Shown here: positions 22,948 through 34,977 of the stretch, in pieces | Layout of the letters: every line of letters begins with the position of its first letter | Position numbering within the stretch: the stretch's first letter is position 1 | Source of the DNA: Narthecium ossifragum | Lineage: Eukaryota > Streptophyta > Magnoliopsida > Dioscoreales > Nartheciaceae | Length of the DNA stretch: 64,000 bases | Assembly (NCBI GenBank): GCA_963920575.1 | Contig: OY986973.1 | Location: 24,019,760 to 24,083,759 of the forward strand | Direction of reading: 5' to 3' | Translations under genes and position numbers: made by a program | Notes under the pieces: generated by a model | Databases searched by the model: none | Seen by the model: only the letters and a program-made list of their open reading frames with translations | What the model was told of the DNA's origin: nothing

Positions 22948-23780
22948 TTGCCTTGTTTCTAGCCTCTCGGGTCAGGGTTTAAGAGCCTCTCGGGTCAGGG
23001 TTGAAGACAGAGGCATGCAAAGACTCAATATCAAATACTTAAGAGAGTCTGTATGCCATTCCACACGCTAGTTCAGGGGAGCCAGAAAATAGTATGCTAC
23101 CGAGTCAAATAGTTAATTATCTTGGGGACAGTTTACCATTTCCAACTTGCAGAGTCGTGCCTTTCTTGCAGCTCATCTAGATATCTTTTTAGGAGATTGA
23201 GCTGGGCGAAAATTAGGTTTATTTGATCCATTGAAGTCCTTTTCTTGAGCATTGATGACCAAAGACAGTGAGAGAACAAATTGGGCGTGGATGACCTCCT
23301 TCATTAATTTAGAGGTTCCGTGATCTCTTCAGTATGACACCATGCTTACATCTCCCATGCAGTATATTTATATACGCGATCTATATATAGAAATGCTTGT
23401 GAGCTTCTAAAAGTCTGCAATCTGAGCGCTGGAAATTTCTAGGTAATTGCACACTAGACATGTGAACGTTAGCATGACACGACATTTTTTTCTTGATAAA
23501 ATGGTACAATTGAAACACTAATTAGCCCCGTTTGGTTCGGGGTTAGGGTTTTTGGGTTTAAGGAGTTAAGGAGAATATGGGGTTAGAAAAAGTGAGGATA
23601 AGATATGGGTGTAAAAAAAAAGTAAAGATGAATGTGGTAGATGGAATAGGAGTACATCCGTGATTATTGTTTTGATGTTTGGTAAAAAAAATAGGCATAA
23701 AATGAGGGTAACCCCCTTAACCCCGTCGAAAAAATAGGTTTACAAAGAAAGATACTGTAATCTCCTGGCTACTATATTCA
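22948..23780. other. LecRK-A 3' flank
   Basis: Aligns with 40925-41472 of unit B. It additionally holds a GGGGTTAG-rich segment (about 23525-23720) lacking in B, probably a small repeat insertion. No gene is seen. Confidence 0.65.
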
Positions 23781-24704
23781 TCACTTCTTTTGAAAAAATA
23801 GGTTTACAAAGAAGGACACCAGGGACCACCCGACGCCGACGGGGAAGCTTCCTTTGGCTGCAGTCTTGTTCTTGGGGTAGGCGTATCGCCTGAATATACC
23901 ATCGGGGTCCAGCGTCGCCCGCTGGTAATAATCGGCTGCTTCTATTGTGCCCCCCGAGGCTATGCTGATACGGGATCTATTACCAAACTCCAGATAGATG
24001 TCGCCTGAGGAATCAAACACGAGCTGCTTGCCTTGTTTCACGGTGTTGCTCGCCCAGTATGCGTAGTATTGCTGCATGGTGGGCACGGCGATCAAGTATG
24101 CCACTAAGTTGCCATCCTGTTGCATAACAAGCTTGAACCGGCCGGCTGTGTAGTCGGTGTCTTCGAGCCGAGAGACGAGTTGGCTGCCGAACGAGAGCGT
24201 CTGATTTGGTAGCATGGTATCGGTGGGGTTGTCGAAGCTCTGCCAGCTTGTCGTGCCATCTGCGGCGACAAGCATGAAGTTGCCGGTGTCTTGCATGACA
24301 GCATAGGCAGCCGGCGTGGTGGGGTTGATCGGCTGTATGATGCTGCCGGACGGGTCGACAAGGTGGAGCTGGCCACCGCTCGTGAGCGTAAGAGTCGACC
24401 CGGCAGCAGCCGGGGAGTCGGGGTTCGCGGACCAGGCGACGGTCTTATTGGCAGTGTTTTCAAACCAGACGGCGAGGAGGAAGAGGGTGGCGTTGGACTC
24501 AAGAGGGCGGAAGCCGAAGGCGAAGTCACCGGAGGAGGAGAGCCAGGATGTTTTGGGGCCTTGGGTGGTAAGAGATGAACCCAGGATGATCTTTCCGGAT
24601 GGTTGAGTAGCTTGAGCTGCTACGAAAGCCAGAGGAGATGGTCCTACTGCTAGTAGTAGCCGGAAGAGGAGGAGCGGTTGGAAATGGCCAAAGAGAGGAG
24701 CCAT
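23781..24704 (-). pseudogene. LecRK-A: truncated G-type lectin receptor kinase
   Basis: The frame starts at the same ATG as LecRK-B (MAPLFGHFQPLLLF) and covers the signal peptide and the whole B-lectin (bulb-lectin) region. It carries a three-residue ATQ insertion near residue 31 and has many single changes. Homology stops at GVGWSLVS (about 23814); the last residues (FFVNLFFQKK) come from unrelated filler DNA. The EGF-like, PAN, transmembrane and kinase regions are gone, removed by a deletion of about 1.7 kb relative to unit B. Directly beyond the break, the normal LecRK 3' flank resumes. If expressed it could yield only a soluble lectin-domain fragment; a pseudogene is the simpler reading. 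Confidence 0.93.
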
Positions 24705-25103
24705 GGCGAAGATAGGTTTGTCCCTTGTTCTTTGAGGGAGACGGTGATCTCTTATAATTACGGGAGCCTTTCATTAATTATTCGAATAATATGACGGTTG
24801 GGCGTTGGGCTCCCATTTTCCAGGTCAGCGAAAATTGGGCTGCAAGCAGGTCCCATTGATGTTGGACTAATCAAAACTTTGGTGTATAGCATCTGGGTGC
24901 ACGATAGAGTAGGTTTCTTCCCCCCTCGAGTAGATAGGCCTGAAGGCTGAGAACACAAGTTAGAGCTATGTTATTTTGATTGTGTTGGTAAAAATCAAAA
25001 AAGTCCGTGGCGAACATAATACCTGGACCACTATGTCAGGTTGGGTTGGTAAAAATTTTGATTGTGTTTGTATATATATTGAAAGTTTGAAACACCTGAT
25101 GTT

Positions 25104-25515
25104 AGGGCTGTAATCGAGTTTAGCCGTGCTGCGCTTTGGCCTACATGAGCTCGAGCTCGGCTCTTTTAATCGGGCTTGGGTTTGGACTCGAGCTTCAGTC
25201 GAGCCTTAAAGCTCACCTCGAGCTTGACTCGTTATAGGTAATATTAGGTTCGGTTCGACTCATGAGTTTCAAATCGAGCTTTCAAGCCTAATTGAGCCTA
25301 TGCAACATATATACATGTATAACTAATACATTATATTATATAAAGGATCATTCGAGCCGAGCTCGTGAGCTTTTGAACCAAACTCAAGGTTAATCGAGCT
25401 TGAGCTCAATAGAGAGTCGAGTCTTAATTGAGGTTCGAACTCTGGTCGAGTTTCAGCTTAATCGGACTCGAGCTTGAGTTACTGGCTCAAAGCCTAGTTC
25501 ATTTACAGCCCTGCC
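25104..25515. mobile_element. hAT-like MITE rich in GAGCTCGAG words
   Basis: The ends AGGGCTGTAA and TTTACAGCCCT are inverted repeats. The inside is filled with CTCGAGCTTGAG-type palindromic words typical of non-autonomous hAT repeats. The right flank is scrambled by a duplication junction, so no clean 8-bp target duplication is visible. Confidence 0.65.
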
Positions 25516-25544
25516 CAGCGCCAGTGGTTCATTTACAGCCTAGT

Positions 25545-26045
25545 TCGATTTTGGGGATTGATCTGACTTTTGTATTCCAGGAGGTAAATTCTGAGGGGAT
25601 CAATCCGCCCAGACGCCCAGAAAAAACAGATTGATCCCAACGTTGTTGACGTGACGTAATGGATGGCTCAGATTAAATCCGACCCTAAATAACTTGAGGC
25701 TTATAAATATGGGTTTTGGAGATCTTTTTTAGAACTTGGTCTTCTTCCTTTGGACCTTTAGAAAGAGAAGATTTGTAACCTTAAATCTTTGAGATATGAG
25801 AGATGATTAGGGATTTGGGAGAGAAGCTTTGTACTTGTAACCCTCCTTCATCTTGATAGTGGATTGATAACCGTGCCTTCCGTTGATGTAGGCTATTGCC
25901 AAACCACGTAAATCCTCGTGTTTTTTGTGTGCTCTCTATTTTTCTCTCCCTCTATTCTTTTCGATTATTATCTGGATTTGTTGGTTTGGTTTTTCCTTCT
26001 CGATTGTTGATGGATTTTGCATTGGGTGTGCCTTCCGGCGCAACA
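25545..26045 (+). repeat. Solo LTR (TGTTG family), unit B, left-truncated
   Basis: Nearly identical to 13566-14070 of unit A and ends GCGCAACA followed by the same AGTCC (26046-26050). The first ~98 bp are missing, so the edge of the duplicated segment lies inside this LTR. Confidence 0.88.
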
Positions 26046-26134
26046 AGTCCATGGTTGTGAAACTAATTTCTCATCAGATGGCAACTCTATCTCTTTGCTG
26101 GATAGTGATGGGCAGCATGTTTGAAATAATATAT

Positions 26135-26395
26135 TTTTTTTTGCTGCAATTGAGCCTGAAGGCTAGGTGTTACAACTCTTGATTTCAGCTCACGCTACGC
26201 CCCCAACACCAGCAGCCTATCTTGCCCGTCGGGCGAGGTCATCTGCCACCGTGTTTTCATTCCGTGGTATAAAAGTAAAAATTACTCCCCCACGAAAGGC
26301 GGTTACACTCCAAATTTGCATGAGAATAGCTTCTAAATTTGGTACCACACAAATCATGAAATTTCTAGTAAGAAAAACAACTAGTATAGATACAG
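26135..26395 (-). pseudogene. LINE 3' end relic, unit B
   Basis: Duplicate of 14155-14420 with a few substitutions. The same RNase H C-terminus signature and A-rich tail are present on the minus strand. Confidence 0.65.
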
Positions 26396-27057
26396 ACCAA
26401 AAAGGAAAAGTGGAGGCAAATTCAAAGTTTAATAATGTGAAGCTCTTAACTTTTGAACACCGTCAAACTCTAACTCTTATGGTCCGTTTGGTATGGGGTT
26501 AGAAAACATGGGGTTAAGGGAGAATAGGGTTAGAAAAAGTGGGGTTAAGGAATGAGGATAGTAAAAAGTAGAGTGATGATGGTAGGTGGAATAGGGATAA
26601 AGTAGTAATGATTACTTTTGGTGTTTGGGGCAGGGACTTAAGGCATGTGAAACTAATAATTTCTTCTCGGATGCCCAAACGAACAGTGGAAACCTTAGAA
26701 ACCATAAAAATTTCCAGTAAGAAAAACAAATTGTATAAACCCTGACAAAAATGAAAAGAAAAGTGGAGGATAATTGAAATTTTAAGGCTGTGAAACTCTG
26801 ACTTTGAAGGCCATGAAACTCTTTCTCTACTAGAACTTCAAGTTAAACATATATTATATAATATATACAATATAAAACTATGCATGGCATATACACATCA
26901 AATTAACTATATATATCCTTCACACTGTCTAAAAAAGAAAGGAAAACAAAAACCTGAGGCTCAATTTGTCATACATTATGTGGGCATCCCTGCAAAAGCA
27001 ATGACAAGCTCTAAACATTAGTTAGTGCATGTCACTGTAGATCATGTGAACCTAAAG
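26396..27057. other. LecRK unit B flank, no gene
   Basis: Matches unit A 14420-14700 and 15577-15970, with the 872-bp Tourist-like element absent (empty site around 26644). No coding feature. Confidence 0.7.
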
Positions 27058-27767
27058 TGTTGCGTCGGAAGACACCCCCAATGTAAAAATCCACCAACAA
27101 ACGAGAAGAAAACTAAACCACACCAAAGAATAGAGGGAGAGAAAATAGAGAACACACTAAGCACACAAGGGTTTAACGTGGTTCGGCAATAGCCTACATC
27201 CACGGGCGGCACGGCGAGATCAATCCACTAATCAAGATGAAGGAGCACAAAGTAGGGCAAAAGCCTCTATCCAAAAGGCTCTCAAGCTCTCTCCAAAACC
27301 CTATTATTCCCCCTTAGATATTAGGGTTACAAACACTCTATTTATATCCCCCAATAAACCCAAATCCGGATTAAATCTAAGCCATCAGATTTTCCATCAA
27401 ATAGGGAAGGATCGATCCCTCTATAGAGGAAGGATCGATCTGTTTCCTTCAGCTTCGACGGATTTTGGAATTCACGAAGCCGATCGATCCTACTATAGAG
27501 ACGGATCGATCGCTCCCAAAGTAGGATCGATCCTTCATGAAAGGAAGATCGATCCTATATATCCGTAGAGCTGCCACTGCGAGTAAGATCGATAGACGGA
27601 TCGATCGGGTGAAGACTTCTCTAATAATGCGTCCTCTGTCTGGGAAAATTGCAAAGTAGGATCGATCGCTCTATAGAGACGGATCGATCCTATGTTGTGA
27701 AACGAGTCAGATCGATCATGCAGACTCCGATCGATCGGGTGTTGAGAAACGAGCCAAAAATTCAACA
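27058..27767 (-). repeat. Solo LTR (TGTTG family) with GATCGATC hairpin array
   Basis: 710 bp, TGTTGCG...TTCAACA, flanked by TAAAG (27053-27057 and 27768-27772). Unit A has the empty site near 15972-15980. A TATAAATAG box on the minus strand (about 27346) sets the sense strand. The part upstream of that box (27405-27740) holds about a dozen GATCGAT words arranged as inverted pairs, for example 27481-27512 and 27522-27557. No coding region. Confidence 0.93.
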
Positions 27768-27970
27768 TAAAGAACCTTGATTCGTTTGTTTCATCTCCTA
27801 TTATATATGGATGATTGAGCATCTTGTCCACGCACAGAAGGGCCCTTCCTTGGAACTTCGTACGTAGTTGGTTGCCTCCCTTATCCAAACTATCTGACTT
27901 CTAAGGCTGACACGAATCCTACTTTAAACTTGCATGAGCACCCACAAAGAGATCATTTATATGATCCTTA

Positions 27971-28690
27971 TGTTGGGGAATTTGAGGGGTCCCGGCGATG
28001 CCGAAGATACGCCAGATAATGACGGGGATGTCGCAGCGAAAGAGAAACAACCAAATCACAAAGAAAAGGAAAAAGTGGAGACAATGATTTACGTGGAAAA
28101 ACCTACCAGCAACAGCTGGAAGGAAAAAACCACGGGAAGCAGAGGAAATCTTCACTATGAGAGAGAGATTACAAAGCCCAAACCCTAGCAGAGACAAAGA
28201 GATCTCTCTCTAGGGTTGCCTACTCTCACACCTCTCACAATCCTCTCAATAACATCTCTACCACACAAAAGAAATCCAAGAAGCACTCTATTTATAGCCT
28301 CCAATGAATACAAATCCGGATTAAATCTGAGCCATCGGATTTGCCCATCCAATAGAGAGGGATCGATCCCACTCAAGGGAAAGATCGATCCTAGTATGCT
28401 TGAGATCGATGAATTCCAACCTCCCGAGGAGGATCGATCATACTATATAGGAGTGATCGATCCGCCCTTCAAAATCTCAGCATCCCGAAGAGGATCGATC
28501 TTCGGATCGATCCAACATTGATCTTTACAAACAGGTGCCCTCTGTCTCTTTTGTTTACCGAGTAGGATCGATCCATCTTTGGAAAGATGGATCGATCCGC
28601 CGATAAATATCAAAGAGAGATCGATCCTACATGACTGGAAGGATCGATCCTTCTCTTGCTGCCGTCATCTCATGGGAGGAAAAATCAACA
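27971..28690 (-). repeat. Second solo LTR of the same type with hairpin array
   Basis: 720 bp, TGTTGGGG...AATCAACA, flanked by CCTTA and CCTTT (one change); unit A keeps the uninterrupted site near 16173. A TATAAATAG box on the minus strand lies near 28290. The upstream part (28350-28670) carries about eleven GATCGAT words. One pair, 28565-28598, is a perfect palindrome of two 16-bp arms around GG. Confidence 0.92.
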
Positions 28691-28979
28691 CCTTTGCATC
28701 TAATAAGAGGGTCGGTGGGTTCCATTCTTGTTCTTAAGTATCACGAGTCTTTCTTGCACAACAGCGCGTGAGAATAATATATGGTCATCACCGACCTCCA
28801 GTGTGTTCTTGGATATATATATTCCAGTTCTTGGTGGAGAATTGCATATATTGTTAAATTTTAGGTTTTATTTCATATTTTTCTTTCAGAAAAAAAACAT
28901 AATTATCATCCTGTTCCTTAGATTCTATAAAAATCTCTTTCTTTTGTTTTTTTAGGGTTTTGCTGGATTTCTCCGCCGA

Positions 28980-29215
28980 TCTTTTTTTTTTCTTGATTAG
29001 TTGAGCCCAAAGACTGAGTGTACAAGAAAAAAAAAACAAGAAGAAACAATAACAACAAGGTCTCAGATTAGGGGATTGGTATATTCCCGCAGACTGAGGT
29101 CGTCAAAACATCGGCCTCGTAATTGAACTCCCGAGGGATATGAACAAAAAGTACCTCGCTAAAATCAGAAGCTAATCGCCAAAAAGACAACATGAGGTCC
29201 CGGTCCTGGATTTCT
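28980..29215 (-). pseudogene. LINE RNase H relic, unit B (second family)
   Basis: Duplicate of 16475-16690. The minus strand reads ASDFSEVLFVHIPREFNYEA followed by DVLTTSV, closer to the family consensus (HIPRE) than the unit A copy. Confidence 0.65.
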
Positions 29216-29925
29216 CCGCCGATCTACATCAGAACTAGAGATATATTTTTGCTGGCTTTTGGAACAGAGTTAGAGCATACATACATGCTGCGCGATTTGC
29301 TCACCCGATCTTAAGATGAATCCGTGTATAAATTTTGAAATCTTAATTCAATCGGAGAAAATGAGGGAACTCCGTGAATTGTTGAGCAGCTTAAGCTATG
29401 CATTGGTCGCGATCGAGTGCACTAAATGAGAAACTAACTAGGGTTTATGGTTATGCCAATCCTAAATGTACTACTGTCCAAGAAATTGGTGAACTTTAGC
29501 TACACTTCCCCTGAAGTATGAGGTTCAAATGATCTTTTGCTTTCTATAATATCTTAGTGTCGTGGTAAAAGTTCTACGTTCTTTGTGGGCTACTCTGATT
29601 TCTTTCAAAAGGAGGAACTAACAGGAGATATTATTGTAGAAGATCAAAACCGGCTATGATCTCTAATAAGTTGTATATTCTGGAGAGCCTTTTATCTAAT
29701 ATCTGTGGTATGCATGGTTCTAATATCTACGTCATTACAACTTAATTTGTAATTGGGAAGAGATGCTTATTTGAAATTTTTGATCAATTTAGTGACTGAA
29801 CTTATTGCACTAGAAACAGTAACAAGAACTATAGGGACAGGCGTGTTTTCCCTAGTCAAAAACCAACCTGAACTAAACTTCCTTTTGTAACTGCAGCCGA
29901 TAAAGTCTCAGTTGTTATAGGCAAC
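29216..29925. other. LecRK-B distal 3' flank
   Basis: Noncoding and nearly identical to 16691-17400 of unit A. Interrupted at 29921-29925 (GCAAC) by the copia element. Confidence 0.7.
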
Positions 29926-30318
29926 TGTTGGTTTATAAATAGGTTAGGGTCGCTAATGATGGCTAGACTCAAGCCTAACTGGTTTAACCCATTTAAACCA
30001 GATTGAACGGTTTAGATAACGGTTATCTAAACCGCTCGGGAACTGCCAAGCATCGGTTCAGAGAAGTAGAACTCTTCCCGTCGAGTAATCTTCTGTGTGA
30101 ACTAAGAAGATTACAGAGAACTGATAAGAGAAGGAGCAGTGAAGAAGACAGTGGTTTTGGAACTTGAGCTGTGGATTGGAAATCTTGATCTAGTAACAAG
30201 ATCACATGGATCACACGTGAAATAGAGGAGGAGAAGATCCTAGGCTAACGAGTAAGTTCTCGTCAACATTGTTATGCAATTACTTTCCTAGATTCATACA
30301 GAGTAATCTAAATCTACA
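29926..30318 (+). repeat. 5' LTR of the 10.9-kb copia element
   Basis: Starts TGTTGGTTTATAAATAGG and ends AATCTACA, directly followed by the TGGTATCAGAGC primer site. Confidence 0.93.
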
Positions 30319-32803
30319 TTGGTATCAGAGCTAGTACATCTGTTTTCGTGAATCCGTGTTTTTTTCTTCTTCTCAATCGATGCCGAATTTAATCGGTGGT
30401 GGGAATGAGAACGGGAATTTAGTCAGTGGCAAAGACAGACCTGGACGAATGGGTTTTGGGTTTCAGGCGAACGATTGGGTTGGGGATCTCCGATTCGTCG
30501 TGAGCACCGAATCGCCACCTCCCTCGACTACGCCTTCGTCGCCGATCTTCTTAGTCGAGTGCATCGCCAACCACGACGCCGAGAGGAGGGATCCTCACTA
30601 CCTTCGTAGATAAGGAGGCGGCGTCTGTGGGGGGCGGGAGTGGCCGCTGCAAGTGGTGTGCGGCTCCCCGGCGACGCAGAAGGCACGACCTTCATTCTCC
30701 GATTAGGCGACGCCAAGGCGTTCATCCACAACCCTGGTGTTTGACCATGATGCACCTCATCGGATCGGATCTTGTCCGTCTGATCTCCGTTCCTTTGGGG
30801 GCAAGAGTAGAGGCAACGGAGAGCGGTGGACTCTCCGGGATGTTGATACTAAGGAAGGACGGCCTTGAGCGCCGTTTGAGGCCAGATCTGAGGTTGGAGT
30901 TGAGATTGGTTTTTTAGATTGGAGTTGGAGCTATTAAATATAAGGGGGACAGTCACGTCAAGGGATGGCAACGGGGCGGGGTGGGGCGGGGTCCCCCTTC
31001 CCCCGACCCCGACCCCGCAACCCAACCTAAAACTCCGCCCCGTCCCGTCCCGATAGTGACTACACCCCGACCCCGACCCCGACCCCGCCCCCACCCCGCC
31101 CCGCTCAAATTTTTTTTAACTCATTAAATATATTATATTTAATAATACATTAAAGATTTATCATTTTAAAAAACAATCCAAACAAAACTTTTCTATATAA
31201 AATGATACGAACATAAATTGTATCAATAATAACTCAAAAATATTATCCATACATGATTAAGTTAATACTTTTTAGGAAAATGAATTATTGTGGGGTAATA
31301 TATCACTATATTAATTATTATAAATATCTAATCGGGGTGGGGCGGGACGGGGGTGTCCTACCCCGACCCCGCCCCGACCCTGATCGGGGTTTTACACATT
31401 TCCCCCAACCCCGATTCCGACCCCGTTTAGGACCCCCCGACCCCGCCCCATTAGGGACGGGGCGGGGCGGGACCCCGTCGGGGTGGGGCAAATTGCCATC
31501 CCTAGTCACGTGGGGTTTGCTGAGACACTGACATAGAGAGTTAGTTTGACTTGTCTACTATTGAAAAAGATTGTTCTCTACAATTAAATTTAGTAGAGTG
31601 ACATCAATTGACAGTGGGCTTGACTATTTTGACTTATTGCAACGGTTGAAAACCACTGCCATCCTGAAGCTAGAAATCAATAGACTGTCCTACTCTCGGT
31701 TTCTTTTTTTTTTTGTTAGTTCATGTCATTTTTTTTCCCAGCGTATTACAAATGACTGTTTTTTAGTTGTCAGTGCATTCTAAGTCATAGAACAAGTCTC
31801 TTGATTAGTTATGCCCAACTCTATGCAGTGGAGGACTATTCATTAGAAAGTGTGTTGGCCTATAAGATGGAAGATGGGGACACATTGACCTTACATACTC
31901 ACAATATGTGGAGAAAGCTCTACTATCTTTCTAAGGAGTATGGGATTCAGCTACACATAGATCGGAAAATGGAAATCTTGCTTGATTCTCTACCTGAGTC
32001 GTTGGAAGTAGTCACCAAGGAGCTAAAGAAGCAACTTGGTGGTTTACATTTCAACAATATAACTCGAAAAATAGAAGGAGAGATAGAGCGAAATGTTCAA
32101 AGGAACATATATCGCTCAACGTCTCTTTCATATGCTCATAGTTATCAAAGTGCAAGAAGAACAAATCACAATGCAAGCAATTTTCCTTGGATAAGGAAGA
32201 TGGATAATGTGATAGTGAAAAGCTGTTTTGGTGACATGTTTTTTGCAGATCTCTATGGTTCTTCTAATGCATTTTTAGCTTAGCAAGGAGAGGATATTCC
32301 TAGCGAGTTTTCTGATACTGAATCTGATCTCACTAAGTCTCCTAGTGAGGATTCTGTGACTGAATCATATGAGCCTGAAGAGGATCTTAAACAGGTATCT
32401 GAGATTGAGTCTGATGGCACCCCTCCTCCTAAGAAATCCAAGCTGCACTAGGGCATAGATTGATCTGAGTCACTTGTTGTATATGTGAATACTATCTTTA
32501 TGCTCTTTGTATATGTAGATATCATGTTAATTAATGAAGTTTTTTTTTGTTGGGCTATTTTTGAGCATGATATCATGGGAATATTACGAGTGAAATCTCT
32601 TTTTCGCCTAAAAATTGAACTCTTGCGCAATTATGGATTAAGTATTAATAGTTCGGCTATGTATTTAGGAATTGATAGAATGTTATAAATATTCTTTTTC
32701 GTTACTATTACATATGTTAGATTATTTTTACTTAATTGCATCAAGATTCTATAAGATATTATTGTGCTAGTTCCTTATGCTAATTTGTTGTCTCTAAATT
32801 AAA
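30319..32803 (+). other. Unusually long copia leader with unassigned frames
   Basis: About 1.9 kb remain between primer site and gag after the MITE is removed, far longer than typical copia leaders. The GC-rich part (30360-30950) has a short frame starting MPNLIGGGNENGNL. From about 31790 to 32450 a frame runs (AYKMEDGDTLTLHTHNMWRK, later LLDSLPESLEVV) with one stop near 32281, then acidic Ser-rich sequence. The latter vaguely recalls a gag domain but I could not identify it. It may be a captured or older inserted segment. Confidence 0.5.
30959..31503. mobile_element. hAT-like MITE with G-run/C-run arms
   Basis: The ends CAAGGGATGGCAA and TTGCCATCCCT are inverted, flanked by the 8-bp duplication AGTCACGT (30951-30958 and 31504-31511). 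The arms are dense in GGGGCGGGG and CCCCGACCCC, with an AT-rich centre. No transposase. Confidence 0.88.
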
Positions 32804-34977
32804 ATGGTTGCGACAAAGAGCATTATCGCTGATTTGAATCAGGGGGACAAACTGAATGAGAAAAACTATGACATATGGCATAGGAAAATTCAGTATCTCC
32901 TGGAAGAACAGGACATGCTAGAAACTATAACATAACCTATGGTTGAACTTGAGCAAGGCACAACTGCTCAGCATCGGCGTAATCTAGAACTCTATCAAGC
33001 TTATAGGCGCAAGGATAGAGTTTCTCGCATATTGATGCTGAGCAGCATGAGAAATGACTTGATGCTTCGTTTTGAAAAGCATCATTCAACCATGGCTGTT
33101 TGGGATGCTGTTAAAGTCCAGTATGGAGGAACCTCTACTACTCGACTTCGTCAGTTAACCCTCAATTTCGACAGGTACAAGAAGCGCCAACATCATTCGA
33201 TGAGGCAGCATCTGACAATCATGTCGAATATGATCAGTGAATTGAGGATTGCTGGACATGAAATGACTGACGAACAACAAGTCCAAGCAGTAATCCGTAC
33301 TTTACCTGGTTCTTGGGAGCATATGAAGACTAATCTTACTCATAATGACAACATCAAGACTTTTGATGATGTTGCACGTCATGTCGAGTTAGAAGAAGAT
33401 CGTCTTTATGTTGAGAAACCTATTGATGAAGCTTTTATGATTGAATCCTCATCGCGAAAGGCTTCGGGCTTTAAGCGCAAACGAGGTAAAGGTAAAAACT
33501 TCAAAGGTAAAGGCAAAGTGGATGGACTAGGTCCAAAGAATGACAAGCGCAAGAGAGGCAAACGTGGTGGTCAAAAAGACAAGAAAAGCAAGAATTGCTT
33601 TAATTGTGGCAAGATGGGACACTTCGCTCGTGAATGCACTGAGCCGAAGGTACTATATGCTATGCCTACTCCCTCTAACTTATTTGTTAGTAGCTGTTTG
33701 ATGTTGGCTGAAACTGTTCCTTTCTTGACTGTAGGCTCAGCAGCAACAAACCATATAGCAAGGGATAGAACCACCTTCGTGGAATTTCATCGATTACCGA
33801 AGGGAAGTAGACGCATATACATGGGGAATAATGCTTCCGTTGAAGTGCATAGGATCGGTACCTGCAAGCTAGTGTTGCGGGGTGGTCGCACTCTATATCT
33901 TCATGACGTGCTTTACGCTCCGGAAGTTCGACGAAATTTAAATTCTGTGTTTGTTCTTTTGAAATTAGGATTTCGTATTATGTTTGTGGACAACTCTGTT
34001 AAGGTGTTTCTAGACAATGTTTACTATGGTTGTGGTTTTGTACTAGATGGTTTTATGGTGATGGACACCGTACCTATTGATATAATAGACAATGCTACCG
34101 TTTATGTTGTTGGTAATTCTAGTATTGTTGTAGATGGTCTTCTATGGCATGCTAGATTAGGACATATTGGGCAGGATCGACTTAATAGGTTGGCTAGAGA
34201 AGGCCTATTAGGCTCACTAGCTAAAGTCGATTTACCAACTTGTGAGCATTGTCTTGCTGGAAAATCAACAAGATTACCATTTGGTAAAGCCAAAAGAGCC
34301 ACAACACCATTGCAATTAATTCATTCTGACATCTGTGGCCCAATGAATGTGAGGGCTAGGCATGGAGCTTTCTATTTCATCACATTTATAGATGATTTCA
34401 CAAGATTTGGACATGTTTATTTGATCTCTCATAAGTCTGAAGCATTAGATTGCTTCATACGTTATACTAGGTTGGTTGAGAATCAGTTAAACACAAATAT
34501 CAAATCTCTTAGGACTGATCGAGGTCGTGAATATCTATCTGATCAATTTAAATGTTTTTGTGATGAAAATGGCATAGCTAGACAGCTAACTATTCCTTAT
34601 ACTCCACAACAAAATGGAGTAGCAGAAAGAAGGAATAGAACCCTATTAGACATGGTTAGGTCAATGATGGCACAAGCTAATTTGCTTATTTCATTTTGGG
34701 GAGATGCATTATTAACTGTTGCCTATATACTTAATCGTGTGCCCTCTAAAACTGTATCCTCCACCCCATATGAATTATGGAATGACGAAAAGCCTAATTT
34801 AGGTAATTTGCATCCTTGGGGTTGTGCAGCTTATGTACACATAATTTCTCACCAATATGGAAAACTTGGTCCTAGGGGGAAGAAATGTATCTTTATAAGA
34901 TACTCGGAGAATTCCAAAGGATTTGTGTTTCCGGGTGAAAAAAATGATGGGAGAGTTACAGAAATTGAGTCACGATA

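Noticed and set aside
27400..28670. CRISPR-like regularly spaced repeats
   Set aside because: The words are palindromic pairs of variable spacing inside LTRs of a plant genome, with no direct-repeat/spacer regularity or cas genes.
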